Of a stretch of DNA of 64,000 bases, positions 8,209 to 16,770 are shown in pieces. Numbering within the stretch: position 1 is the first letter of the stretch; each line of letters starts with the position of its first letter. Location of the stretch: positions 124,001 through 188,000 of the forward strand of contig NZ_CANMXL010000005.1 in NCBI RefSeq assembly GCF_947501905.1, in the 5' to 3' direction. Both the position numbers and the translations under genes were made by a program. Under the pieces are notes generated by a model, which searched no databases, had not been told where the DNA came from, and was given only the letters and a program-made list of their open reading frames with translations. This DNA is from an uncultured Winogradskyella sp. (GTDB lineage Bacteria > Bacteroidota > Bacteroidia > Flavobacteriales > Flavobacteriaceae).

Positions 8209-9891
8209 TTAAGCTGTTACAATAAATTTTTCAAGTAAAACTATATCATAATCAGAGTCAATCTCAGCATTACCATTTACAACATTAACAATTTTTCCTG
8301 AATACTCATCACGCAACATAAGACCATCTTTGAAAATAGATGACACATTTATAGATTTTTTTCCTTTAGGAAGCTCAATACCCACAATGATTTTATCCTC
8401 ATCTCTTACTCGAGAGAACACTAATCCGTTATCTTCAGAAATTAGATGGTGAACTCCTGCTCCAACGGCTGGATGTTTAGCTCTAAACTGACCCAACTTT
8501 TGCCAATGCATTAAAAGTTTTTGAGTTTCTGGATTATTTTTTGTCGTATCCCAGTCCATAAGTGAGCGCAAATTAGCATCTCCTGTTGCACCTTCAACAA
8601 TAAGTTCCCTAGCTACTTCATCTCCATAATACACTTGAGATGCCCCTTGAGTTAAAAGTAGCATTGTAGCTGTTTTGTATGGCATCTTTCTTTCTTTATC
8701 AAAAGGTTGACCATCGTCATGTGATGACATATAATTTAAAACACTATGGCCTTTGAGCTCTCCATTTAAGGCATTGTTGTACTTCTCAAAAACGTTTTTA
8801 ACAGGCATTTGCTTAGCATTCCATTTAATCTCAAAATTGATAAGGGCATCAAAAGCATTATCGAAATAATTCATAGTTTTGTCGCCCATATTAAAGTCTT
8901 TCCCGTTTGAAATGGAATAGTTATACACTTCACCCACTAAATAAAAATTTGTGTCATCAAGAGCCTTTTCAGCGTTATTCTTTTTATATTGATTAAAAGC
9001 ATAATCGCACTCTTTTCTAAACTCTTGCCACACAAACTCTTCTGTATGTTTTACTGTATCTACACGATAACCATCTATACCAAAATCCGAAATATAATCT
9101 GTTAACCACTTCATGATATAAAAACGTGGCGCACGAGGATGGCCAGTGCGCTTAAAGAATTCATCAAGCTCTTTCACCTCTTCTTCATAGCGTCCTTCTG
9201 CTTTCCATTTGGTTATTAATTGTGGAGGCAAGTCAACATTTTTATTGCTTTCTGTCTTAATGTCTGGAAGGTTTTTAACTAATGTACATGTGATAGTGTT
9301 TTCGTAATTAGTGTATTCGCATTGTGGTTCTGTACGTACCCAATCACTTGGCCAAACAGGATCTTTTTCGGTTACAGGACCTGTATGATTGATGACCGCA
9401 TCTAAAAGCACTCGTATACCTTTGCTATGTGCAGCATCAACTAATTCTTGTAAGTCCTGTCTAGTCCCGAGATTAGCATCTATAGCCGTCCAATCTTTGG
9501 TCCAATAGCCATGAAAACCATAACTCTTTCCAGTACCTTCGTCTGTACCTCCGTGAATTTGCTCCACGATAGGTGTCATCCAAATGGCATTAATCCCTAA
9601 ATCCGTAAAATAGCCTTCATTGATTTTTTGTGTTACACCTTTTAAGTCGCCACCTTTAAATCCGCGTAAAACTGCAGCATCATCTTGACGTCCATAATTT
9701 ACATCGTTAGAAGTATCTGCATTATTAAAACGGTCCGTTAAAAGGAAATAGATATTTGCCGCTTCCCAAGGAAAAATATCCTGAGATATCTCTTCTGTTT
9801 GGGCAACCTCTCTTGAGTTTGCGTCTTCTGATTGATTTTTGCAACTCACAAAAAGAATTGCTAACACTAAAACAATGCTTAATTTTTTCAT
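8209..9891 (-). CDS. GH13 alpha-amylase-family lipoprotein
   Basis: A 560-residue glycoside hydrolase of family 13 with a lipoprotein signal (Cys17 in LFVSCKN). The conserved regions are DAVINHTG (164-171), GYRVDTVKH with nucleophile Asp278, LVGEVYN with acid/base Glu321, and SSHDDG with Asp392. An extended insertion (about 180-255) between regions I and II carries two cysteines (191 and 202). This suits a SusG-like or periplasmic alpha-amylase acting on alpha-1,4-glucans. Subfamily and exact compartment cannot be settled by eye. Its ATG is adjacent to the stop of the upstream GH13 gene with no gap. It is the last gene of the starch operon. Confidence 0.85.
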   Translation of the reverse strand: MKKLSIVLVLAILFVSCKNQSEDANSREVAQTEEISQDIFPWEAANIYFLLTDRFNNADTSNDVNYGRQDDAAVLRGFKGGDLKGVTQKINEGYFTDLGINAIWMTPIVEQIHGGTDEGTGKSYGFHGYWTKDWTAIDANLGTRQDLQELVDAAHSKGIRVLLDAVINHTGPVTEKDPVWPSDWVRTEPQCEYTNYENTITCTLVKNLPDIKTESNKNVDLPPQLITKWKAEGRYEEEVKELDEFFKRTGHPRAPRFYIMKWLTDYISDFGIDGYRVDTVKHTEEFVWQEFRKECDYAFNQYKKNNAEKALDDTNFYLVGEVYNYSISNGKDFNMGDKTMNYFDNAFDALINFEIKWNAKQMPVKNVFEKYNNALNGELKGHSVLNYMSSHDDGQPFDKERKMPYKTATMLLLTQGASQVYYGDEVARELIVEGATGDANLRSLMDWDTTKNNPETQKLLMHWQKLGQFRAKHPAVGAGVHHLISEDNGLVFSRVRDEDKIIVGIELPKGKKSINVSSIFKDGLMLRDEYSGKIVNVVNGNAEIDSDYDIVLLEKFIVTA

Positions 9892-11307
9892 TTATTCTTT
9901 AATTAAAATTTTATAACCCCAAGTACTCAACTCTTGTGCATCTCCATTAGCTTCAATTTTTTTATTAGACATATAATCTAAATAGGTTCCTTTAGGGATA
10001 GAAATTTTGTTTCCTTCATCTGAAAGATTCCCAACAAATAAAATTGTCTTACCAGCTTTAGAACGCTCAAACATTAAGACATTTTCTTCTGAATCTAATT
10101 GCTTGTACGAAGCAGCTTTTTTTCCTCCGTTTAGTGCTGAATTGGTATTTTTAAGCTGCCCTAGTTTTTGAAGTAACTTCCATGATTCTCCTTTGTCTTT
10201 TGGGAAGGAATCCTTCTCAAAAAACTTTAATCTATGGTCTAAATCGTATTCTTGTCCTGAGTAAATCAGTGGCATTCCTTTCATTGTAAACGAAAGCGCT
10301 GTCATCAACTCACAAGCATCACCCATACGTTCCTTTATAGTTCCGTTCCAAGAATTTTCATCATGATTGGTTACAAAATTCATTAAGATATCATCAGCTT
10401 CATAATCTTTGGAGATTTTTTCTAAATAGGCATTATAATCTTCTAAAGACTTTTCGCCTTTAGCTAGAGCATTCATTAAATGATGTCCGTCCCATGCGTA
10501 AGCCATATCAAACAAATCTCCTTTAAGTAATTCAGGCTCCCAAGCTTCTGCTAACATGAAAAGGTCTTTTAGTTTCCTAAGCTCGGGAACAGCTTGTTGC
10601 CAAAAATCAGTTGGTACAGAACCTGCAACATCACATCTAAAACCATCTACGCCTTCTTCTGTAACCCAATAACTCATATCGGTAATCATTTCTTTGCGCA
10701 TATCTTGGTTATCGTAGTTTAAATCCGCTACATCAGTCCAATCTGTATCTTTTGGGTGAATGACTTCTCCCTTTTCATTTTGTGTATAATATTCTGGATT
10801 AGTTTTAAGCCATTTATGGTCCCAACCTGTATGATTTGGCACCCAATCCAATATGACATAAATATCATTATCATGAGCCGTTTTCACTAAATCTCTGAAG
10901 TCTTCAATAGTGCCAAATTCTGGATTAATCTTTGTGAAATCCGTTACTGCATAATAACTCCCTAAATACTTTGCTTGTTCTTCTTCTGGGAATTCTGAAG
11001 CAAACTTGCTATCAGCTCCACCTGTAGCTTTACGTTTAGTTTCTGAAATTGGAAAAACTGGCATTAACCAAATTACTTTTATGCCTAGTTCTCTTAACTC
11101 AGGAATGTCTTTAGTGAATTCGGCAAAAGTACCTTCTGGAGAATATTGACGGATATTAGCTTCGTAAATCACAGCCGATTCCATAATGTCATTAGACATT
11201 GGTGCAATTACTTTTGTTTCTTCTTTTGTCTCTGTTTTCTTGTTTTTTTCATTTTTGCATGCTAGAAAAAGCAAAAAACTTAAAACGATGAGGCTTAATT
11301 TTTTCAT
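9892..11307 (-). CDS. GH13 alpha-amylase-family lipoprotein
   Basis: A 471-residue GH13 enzyme with lipoprotein signal MKKLSLIVLSFLLFLACK (Cys17). Catalytic regions: DWVPNHTGWDH (154-164), GFRCDVAGSVP with nucleophile Asp226, MLAEAWEP with Glu254 and NFVTNHDENSW with Asp316. It is compact, with a small C-terminal beta domain, and belongs to a different GH13 branch from its neighbour, as shown by the divergent region II/III residues. The likely role is periplasmic or surface trimming of maltodextrins. It is 12 bases downstream of the GH31 gene and directly adjacent to the next GH13 gene, so all are probably co-transcribed. Confidence 0.85.
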   Translation of the reverse strand: MKKLSLIVLSFLLFLACKNEKNKKTETKEETKVIAPMSNDIMESAVIYEANIRQYSPEGTFAEFTKDIPELRELGIKVIWLMPVFPISETKRKATGGADSKFASEFPEEEQAKYLGSYYAVTDFTKINPEFGTIEDFRDLVKTAHDNDIYVILDWVPNHTGWDHKWLKTNPEYYTQNEKGEVIHPKDTDWTDVADLNYDNQDMRKEMITDMSYWVTEEGVDGFRCDVAGSVPTDFWQQAVPELRKLKDLFMLAEAWEPELLKGDLFDMAYAWDGHHLMNALAKGEKSLEDYNAYLEKISKDYEADDILMNFVTNHDENSWNGTIKERMGDACELMTALSFTMKGMPLIYSGQEYDLDHRLKFFEKDSFPKDKGESWKLLQKLGQLKNTNSALNGGKKAASYKQLDSEENVLMFERSKAGKTILFVGNLSDEGNKISIPKGTYLDYMSNKKIEANGDAQELSTWGYKILIKE

Positions 11308-11319
11308 GATTGGTGATTA

Positions 11320-13746
11320 TTATAATTTTACTTTAATTCTTTTTTTGGTAGCTGTATTCCAACTTATATCTAGGGTTAGTGTTTTATATTTTGAGTTGTA
11401 TTTTCCTGTAACTTTCTCTCTACCAACAAGAACTTTTTTTGGCTTTTTATTTAAATTATGAACTACAAACTCAATAGTTTTTGATTCCGTTTTATAATTT
11501 AAAGCTGTTTCTGCTTCAAAATCTATATGTAGCCAGCCTCCTTTTTTTTCTGCTTCAAATTCTAAAATTTGATATTGAGATTTCTCTATAGGATTGACTG
11601 TATGGCCATCATCAAAATAAAGTTCACGTTTAGATTTTTTTATTGAATCATCGTAATAATATTGTAATTGAAATACATTGACATCATACTCTTTTGTCGA
11701 CTGCATGGATTTTGCTAATGGGATAAAAGCACCTGCTCTTACATAGGTTGGTATATATGCAGGATGAAGCTTTACCGTCTTGGTTACTCCACCTTTAATA
11801 ATTTCGTCAGTTTCAATATTAAACCAATTTGAAGTTTTAGGAAAGTATATCTCTTGCTCCGTTTTACCTGCTTCTAATACAGGAGAAACTAAAAAGTCAT
11901 TACCCCACAAATACGCTTTTGAATAATTAAAGAGATTAGAATTATTTGTCTCCTCAAAAAATAATGGTCGCATTAGAGGTGTTCCTTCAATATGATTCTG
12001 AGCCATTAGATGATAATTATAGGGCAGCATTCTGTAGCGCATTTCTATCGCAAACTTTGCAAAACGCTTTGCTTTTTCACTTCTAAAAACAGGTTCGCTT
12101 GGTACTTCTTCTTGAGCGTGTGGTCTAAATATTGGTTGAAAAACGCCATATTGCAACCAACGTGCATACAACTCGTCATCTAAGTTTGCCCCTGCAAAAC
12201 CACCTAAATCGCTATGCATATAGCCCAAACCTTGCATACCCATTTGCAATGCAATTTCTGGTTGACTTTGTAAACCTCCCCAAGTTCTATTTACATCACC
12301 GGACCAAGGTACCATGCCGTAACGTTGCGAACCTGAATACCCTGCTCGCATAAGTATAAAAGGCCTTTTATCTGGACTAGCTTCTAAACTAGCTTCGTAA
12401 ACTAATTTAGCCCAATCATGTCCGTAAATGTTATGGACTTCATCTGCTGAACCTGTTGCATGTTTCACCCAAGTCGGATGTACTTCTGGCTCTCCTAAAT
12501 CTCCCCAAAAACCTGTTACACCAAACTCAGATAATTCTTTATATATATCACTAAACCACTGGCTACCTTCTTTTTTATAAATATCTACAATTCCGGTATT
12601 TCCGAAATAGAAATCATATTTAGCAGGGTTACCTATAGAATCTTTTGCCAGAACGTTCTTCTCAACAGCTTCTTCCCAACGATTAGATGTGGTTAAAACA
12701 AAAGGTTCTGTGATAAGAATTGTTTCTACATTTTGTGACTTTAAATCCTTAATCATCTGCTTAGGGTTTGGAAAAGAATCTCTATCAAACTTGAGATTTC
12801 CCATTGTGCCTTTAATCTCTTTACCAAACCAGTACAAGTCAAGAATTATGGCATCAACTGGTATTTTATCTTCTTTAAATATATTTATAGTCTCTAAAGT
12901 TTCTTTTTGTGAATGGTACCCGAATCGGCTTGAAAAATTACCCAAAGCCCAACGAGGTAACATGGGTTGTTTTCCTGTTAAGTTTGTATAATTCTCAATA
13001 ATATCATACCATGAATTTCCTGCTATTACTTGGTAAGTTTTACGTCCAGAAATGGTTTCATATGTTAACGTATTGTCATTTTTACTATCAAAATCTAAAT
13101 ACCCAATTGGTGCGTTATCAAAGTGAATCATATACTTTTTAGATGATAATACAATTGGCATCGTATAGTTCATCAATTCACTTTTGGTTTCGTAACCATA
13201 ATGTGCTCTATTAAAAAGTGGTAAACGATTGCCACGTCTATTCATCCCCAAAGCTCTTGCGCCACCACCATATAAAACTTCGTCTTTAGTAAGGTTAAAT
13301 TCTATTTTTTCGGTTTCATCGGCAACAATGTTTCCTGCAACCATTTCCATGGATTGATGCTGACTTTTATAGTAGCCTCGTTTTTCTGATGTAATAAGCT
13401 TGCCATTATAAGAGTATGAAATCTGAAAAGGTGCAGTCTTGATTAATACGGATAATGTGTTACTCGAAAAAGAAATAGTATTACCAACATATTTGTATGA
13501 TGTCTTAACCTGATTAGGTTTCATGACCACAGCATGGCTTTCTGACTTTAGGCTTTCAGCTTTTGGAATAAACGTAGTTTCAATAATATTATCTGAGTAA
13601 AATTGAAACCTATAATTACCATCATTAGTGATAACGGTAAAAATGTTGTTTTCTTCACTATGCGATTTATAAACTCGGTCTGGGTTTTGGGTAAAACCGA
13701 ATTGAAATAGGAATAATGCTAATAATATATAAAGTGTGTTTTTCAT
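11320..13746 (-). CDS. GH31 alpha-glucosidase, exported
   Basis: An 808-residue family 31 glycosidase with a signal peptide (about 1-19, ending FGFTQ). An N-terminal beta-sandwich is followed by the TIM barrel. The nucleophile is Asp416 in FWGDLGEPEVHP and the acid/base candidate is Asp484 in WSGDVNRTWGG. ILDLYWFGKEI (about 301-311) is the barrel strand typical of the bacterial glucosidase branch. The C-terminal portion resembles the DUF5110/beta-sandwich end of this family. There is no lipobox and no T9SS tail, so it is probably periplasmic, releasing glucose from maltodextrins or alpha-1,6-linked ends. The 52-base gap upstream separates it from the esterase gene. Confidence 0.87.
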   Translation of the reverse strand: MKNTLYILLALFLFQFGFTQNPDRVYKSHSEENNIFTVITNDGNYRFQFYSDNIIETTFIPKAESLKSESHAVVMKPNQVKTSYKYVGNTISFSSNTLSVLIKTAPFQISYSYNGKLITSEKRGYYKSQHQSMEMVAGNIVADETEKIEFNLTKDEVLYGGGARALGMNRRGNRLPLFNRAHYGYETKSELMNYTMPIVLSSKKYMIHFDNAPIGYLDFDSKNDNTLTYETISGRKTYQVIAGNSWYDIIENYTNLTGKQPMLPRWALGNFSSRFGYHSQKETLETINIFKEDKIPVDAIILDLYWFGKEIKGTMGNLKFDRDSFPNPKQMIKDLKSQNVETILITEPFVLTTSNRWEEAVEKNVLAKDSIGNPAKYDFYFGNTGIVDIYKKEGSQWFSDIYKELSEFGVTGFWGDLGEPEVHPTWVKHATGSADEVHNIYGHDWAKLVYEASLEASPDKRPFILMRAGYSGSQRYGMVPWSGDVNRTWGGLQSQPEIALQMGMQGLGYMHSDLGGFAGANLDDELYARWLQYGVFQPIFRPHAQEEVPSEPVFRSEKAKRFAKFAIEMRYRMLPYNYHLMAQNHIEGTPLMRPLFFEETNNSNLFNYSKAYLWGNDFLVSPVLEAGKTEQEIYFPKTSNWFNIETDEIIKGGVTKTVKLHPAYIPTYVRAGAFIPLAKSMQSTKEYDVNVFQLQYYYDDSIKKSKRELYFDDGHTVNPIEKSQYQILEFEAEKKGGWLHIDFEAETALNYKTESKTIEFVVHNLNKKPKKVLVGREKVTGKYNSKYKTLTLDISWNTATKKRIKVKL

Positions 13747-13798
13747 AAAATTGATGAGATGCTGAATCTAGTTTAGCATGACAAATTAGAGTTTAAGA

Positions 13799-14743
13799 TT
13801 AATTTTTTCTTAACAAGAATAATAGTGGCTTATCTAAGCGTTTGTTCCATGATTGCTCTGAGTGATTGGTGCCATCAAAAAACAGATTTCTAAAGTCACT
13901 TTCTGTATATCCTTTTGCTTTTAAAACAGCATCTACATTTGGCGCAAATTTTGGATAATATTGATCTAGTGTTTTATTACCATAATCGAAATAAAACTTA
14001 TGCTCTCCTGCGCTTGGCAAGTTTTCTTTCATATAATCGAAGATAGCTTTAGGGTGTGGATTATTTGGGGTTGGCATTGCGCCAGGCCAATGTGTAGAAA
14101 GGCATGCAGCTCCACCAAAAACATCAGGATATTCTACTACTGCGTACATAGACATTAAGCCTCCCATACTCGAACCCCCAACAAAAGTATTGGCTTTGTC
14201 TGTATAAACAGCATACTGTTTGTCGATGACTGGTTTTAATTCTGTAGTTATAAAACTTAAATATTCATCCCCTTTAAAATCGATATTAAAATTACTCTTC
14301 CTAGCAAGTGTAATTAAAGAGTCACGAACTTTTTCATTCATATAACTCATCGCCTTTTCTGGATATAAATCTTGCCAACGTATTTGAGGAATATTATGAA
14401 TCCCTACAACAATAAAGTCTTTTGTGATGCCTTTTTCCATCATCTTACTTGACCATTCATCAACCATCCATTCCTGTTTATTCCATGTAGTAGTCGCATC
14501 AAAGAGATTTTGACCGTCGTGCATGTACAAAACTGCATACTTTTTGTCTTTTGAATAGTTTTCTGGTAGCCAAACATCGACTGGTCGTGGCTTAATAAAT
14601 TCTGAAGGAAAAGCTTCTACCCGATGTAAACTACCTGCAAATAAAACTGCACTATCTAATTTCTGAAATTTGATGTCATTAGCCATTTGCGCAGTAGCAG
14701 TAAAAGACAATATAAAAGCTAGTAAAATACATGTCTGTTTCAT
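13799..14743 (-). CDS. Exported esterase-D-like alpha/beta hydrolase
   Basis: A 314-residue protein with a signal peptide ending TATAQ (cleavage near residue 19). It has the esterase D (PF00756) fold: VDVWLPENYS, YAVLYMHDGQNLFD (about 69-82) and nucleophile Ser192 in GGSSMGG. The catalytic His is likely in DGTNHSEQSW near the C-terminus. Related enzymes occur in Bacteroidota polysaccharide loci and often remove acyl groups from sugars. In a starch locus this could deal with acylated glucans, but that is inference. It sits one base downstream of the neopullulanase-like gene, so it is part of that transcript. Confidence 0.8.
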   Translation of the reverse strand: MKQTCILLAFILSFTATAQMANDIKFQKLDSAVLFAGSLHRVEAFPSEFIKPRPVDVWLPENYSKDKKYAVLYMHDGQNLFDATTTWNKQEWMVDEWSSKMMEKGITKDFIVVGIHNIPQIRWQDLYPEKAMSYMNEKVRDSLITLARKSNFNIDFKGDEYLSFITTELKPVIDKQYAVYTDKANTFVGGSSMGGLMSMYAVVEYPDVFGGAACLSTHWPGAMPTPNNPHPKAIFDYMKENLPSAGEHKFYFDYGNKTLDQYYPKFAPNVDAVLKAKGYTESDFRNLFFDGTNHSEQSWNKRLDKPLLFLLRKN

Positions 14744-14744
14744 A

Positions 14745-16715
14745 TTAATTAATTTTTGTAGTTAACAGAGTTACACCTTTAGATTTGAGTTCTATAACAT
14801 CTCCCCAAAGCTTTTCTTCTCCTGTAATAATGTTCTTTAAAGTTTTTCCTTTAAGTCCCATTTCTGATTGATAATTAAGGTCTATTGTAATTATGTCTTC
14901 ATTCTTATTTAGAATTAAAACCACAGTCTCATCTCCAAATGTTCTATACATAAAATACGTACCAACAAATGGTGCAAAATGAACTGTTTTACCTTCATGA
15001 ATGGCTTTACTATTCTTCCTGTAGTTGAAGAGTTTTTTGATGAATAGTTGCATGTCTTTTTGTGCTTCTGTTAAGCCCTGACCTGTAAATGCATTTACTG
15101 CATCCCCATCCCAGCCACCAGGAAAATCTGTACGAATCAACCCGTGGTCTCCTGGAATTTCAAAATCATTCATCAAGATTTCTGTACCATAATACATTTG
15201 CATAATTCTTGGCATTGTTGCATAAGTTGCCATCGCCATTTTAGTATTTACAACATCGCCATCCATTTGAGTAAAAATGCGACTCATATCATGATTGTCA
15301 GGAAAAATCATAATGTCCTTTGGGCTGGCATAATGGAAATCGTTTGCTAAGCCTTCATAGATTTTTACCAAGCCTTTATCCCATGATTCTTTTTCTTTGA
15401 TGGCGTCTACGACTTTCTTCTGCATTGCAAAGTCCATCGTAGATTTTAAATTTGAATCATACCCATCATTGTTTTTAGCACCTTCTTGCCAGTAACCTAT
15501 GAGCAGCGGATTATAACTCCACTCTTCACCAACAATAGTAAAATTTGGATATTCGGTCATAATAGCACCAGCCCAATCGCTCATAAATGCTTTATCTGGA
15601 TATGGATAAGTATCTTGACGAATGCCACCTAACTGAGCAGTTTCTATCCACCAAATGCTATTCTGAATAATATATGTTGCCATAAACGGGTTCCGTTGAT
15701 TTAAGTCTGGCATTGTAGCAACAAACCAACCTTCGTTGTTACCTTTTTTATCAGCTTCAGAAGCATATATATCTTGATTTGTTGTTCTTCTATGGTTTGA
15801 ATAAGTTGTATAACTATGTCCCCAATTTTCTTTATTCTCTTCAAAATTTCGCTGAAGATTTAACCAGTCTTTAAATGGTAAATCTTTCATCCACCAATGG
15901 TATAAACCACAATGGTTAGCCACTTGATCCATAATGAGTTTCATCCCATTATCTTGTAATTTTTTTGAAAGCGCTTTATACTCTTCTATAGTCCCAAAAC
16001 GTGGATCTATCTGGTATAAGTCTGTAATAGCATAGCCATGATATGAACCCTCTTGCATGTCATTAATAAGCATGGGTTGAGGCCAAATTGCAGTAAATCC
16101 CAAATCTTTGATATAATCTATGTGTTTTATAACCCCTGATATATCTCCACCATGTCTTGCATAGCTATTTGTTCTATCAATAGTACGTTCTAAAAGTTCT
16201 GGTTGACCTTCAATTCCTGAAGGTGAATCATTTTCTATTGTAGCGTTTACAAAGCGGTCTGGAGTAATTAAATAAACAGCATCACTGCTATTAAAACCTA
16301 TATATTCTTCAGATGGTTTTAATCTGTCTTTTAACTCGTAAGTTGCAATAAGGGATTCGCTATTTTCTTTTTCGAAAGTTATATTGAATTTCCCCGAACT
16401 CGCTTTTGAAATATCTAAATCAATAAACAAATAGTTATTACTATTATCTCCTTTTGAAACTTTTGCAATAGATACACCTTCGTAGGAAATACTTGGTTGG
16501 TAATCAGCAATATTTTGATGTTTCACTAATAGTTGTAAGCTATCATTCTCGAAACCTATCCACCAATTTGGTGGCTCAATACGCTCAATATCATTTTTAT
16601 TAATTAACTCTGTTTTATTTTGAGAATTACTATTGACATCAGCGTCTTTACAAGAAACTACTACTTTAAGCGATAATAGGATTATCACAAACATTCTGAA
16701 ATTAAACGTCTTCAT
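14745..16715 (-). CDS. SusA-like neopullulanase/cyclomaltodextrinase, lipoprotein
   Basis: A 656-residue GH13 enzyme with lipoprotein signal (Cys22 in VVVSCKD). Residues about 45-130 form the N-terminal cyclomaltodextrinase beta domain (starting EPPNWWIGF). The catalytic barrel has MDQVANHCG (262-270), GIRQDTYPYP with nucleophile Asp368, TIVGEEWS with Glu397 and FPDNHDMSR with Asp476. These residues are typical of the SusA/neopullulanase branch, in which region II reads RQDTYPY rather than RxDxxKH. It probably cuts imported maltodextrins or cyclodextrins in the periplasm to maltose and glucose. It is the first gene after the terminator that follows the GH65 gene. Confidence 0.87.
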   Translation of the reverse strand: MKTFNFRMFVIILLSLKVVVSCKDADVNSNSQNKTELINKNDIERIEPPNWWIGFENDSLQLLVKHQNIADYQPSISYEGVSIAKVSKGDNSNNYLFIDLDISKASSGKFNITFEKENSESLIATYELKDRLKPSEEYIGFNSSDAVYLITPDRFVNATIENDSPSGIEGQPELLERTIDRTNSYARHGGDISGVIKHIDYIKDLGFTAIWPQPMLINDMQEGSYHGYAITDLYQIDPRFGTIEEYKALSKKLQDNGMKLIMDQVANHCGLYHWWMKDLPFKDWLNLQRNFEENKENWGHSYTTYSNHRRTTNQDIYASEADKKGNNEGWFVATMPDLNQRNPFMATYIIQNSIWWIETAQLGGIRQDTYPYPDKAFMSDWAGAIMTEYPNFTIVGEEWSYNPLLIGYWQEGAKNNDGYDSNLKSTMDFAMQKKVVDAIKEKESWDKGLVKIYEGLANDFHYASPKDIMIFPDNHDMSRIFTQMDGDVVNTKMAMATYATMPRIMQMYYGTEILMNDFEIPGDHGLIRTDFPGGWDGDAVNAFTGQGLTEAQKDMQLFIKKLFNYRKNSKAIHEGKTVHFAPFVGTYFMYRTFGDETVVLILNKNEDIITIDLNYQSEMGLKGKTLKNIITGEEKLWGDVIELKSKGVTLLTTKIN

Positions 16716-16732
16716 GAGTTTAGGTATTAAAA

Positions 16733-16760
16733 AAGCCTTATGAAAACATCACAAGGCTTA
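16733..16760 (-). terminator. Intrinsic terminator/attenuator between GH65 and SusA-like genes
   Basis: On the minus strand a 10-bp stem (AAGCCTTGTG with CATAAGGCTT, one G-U pair) encloses a 7-base loop and is followed by TTTT. It lies in the 55-base gap, so it should stop or reduce transcription from the transporter-pgmB-GH65 unit into the exported hydrolases. This allows different expression levels for the two halves. Confidence 0.75.
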
Positions 16761-16770
16761 TAATTATAAT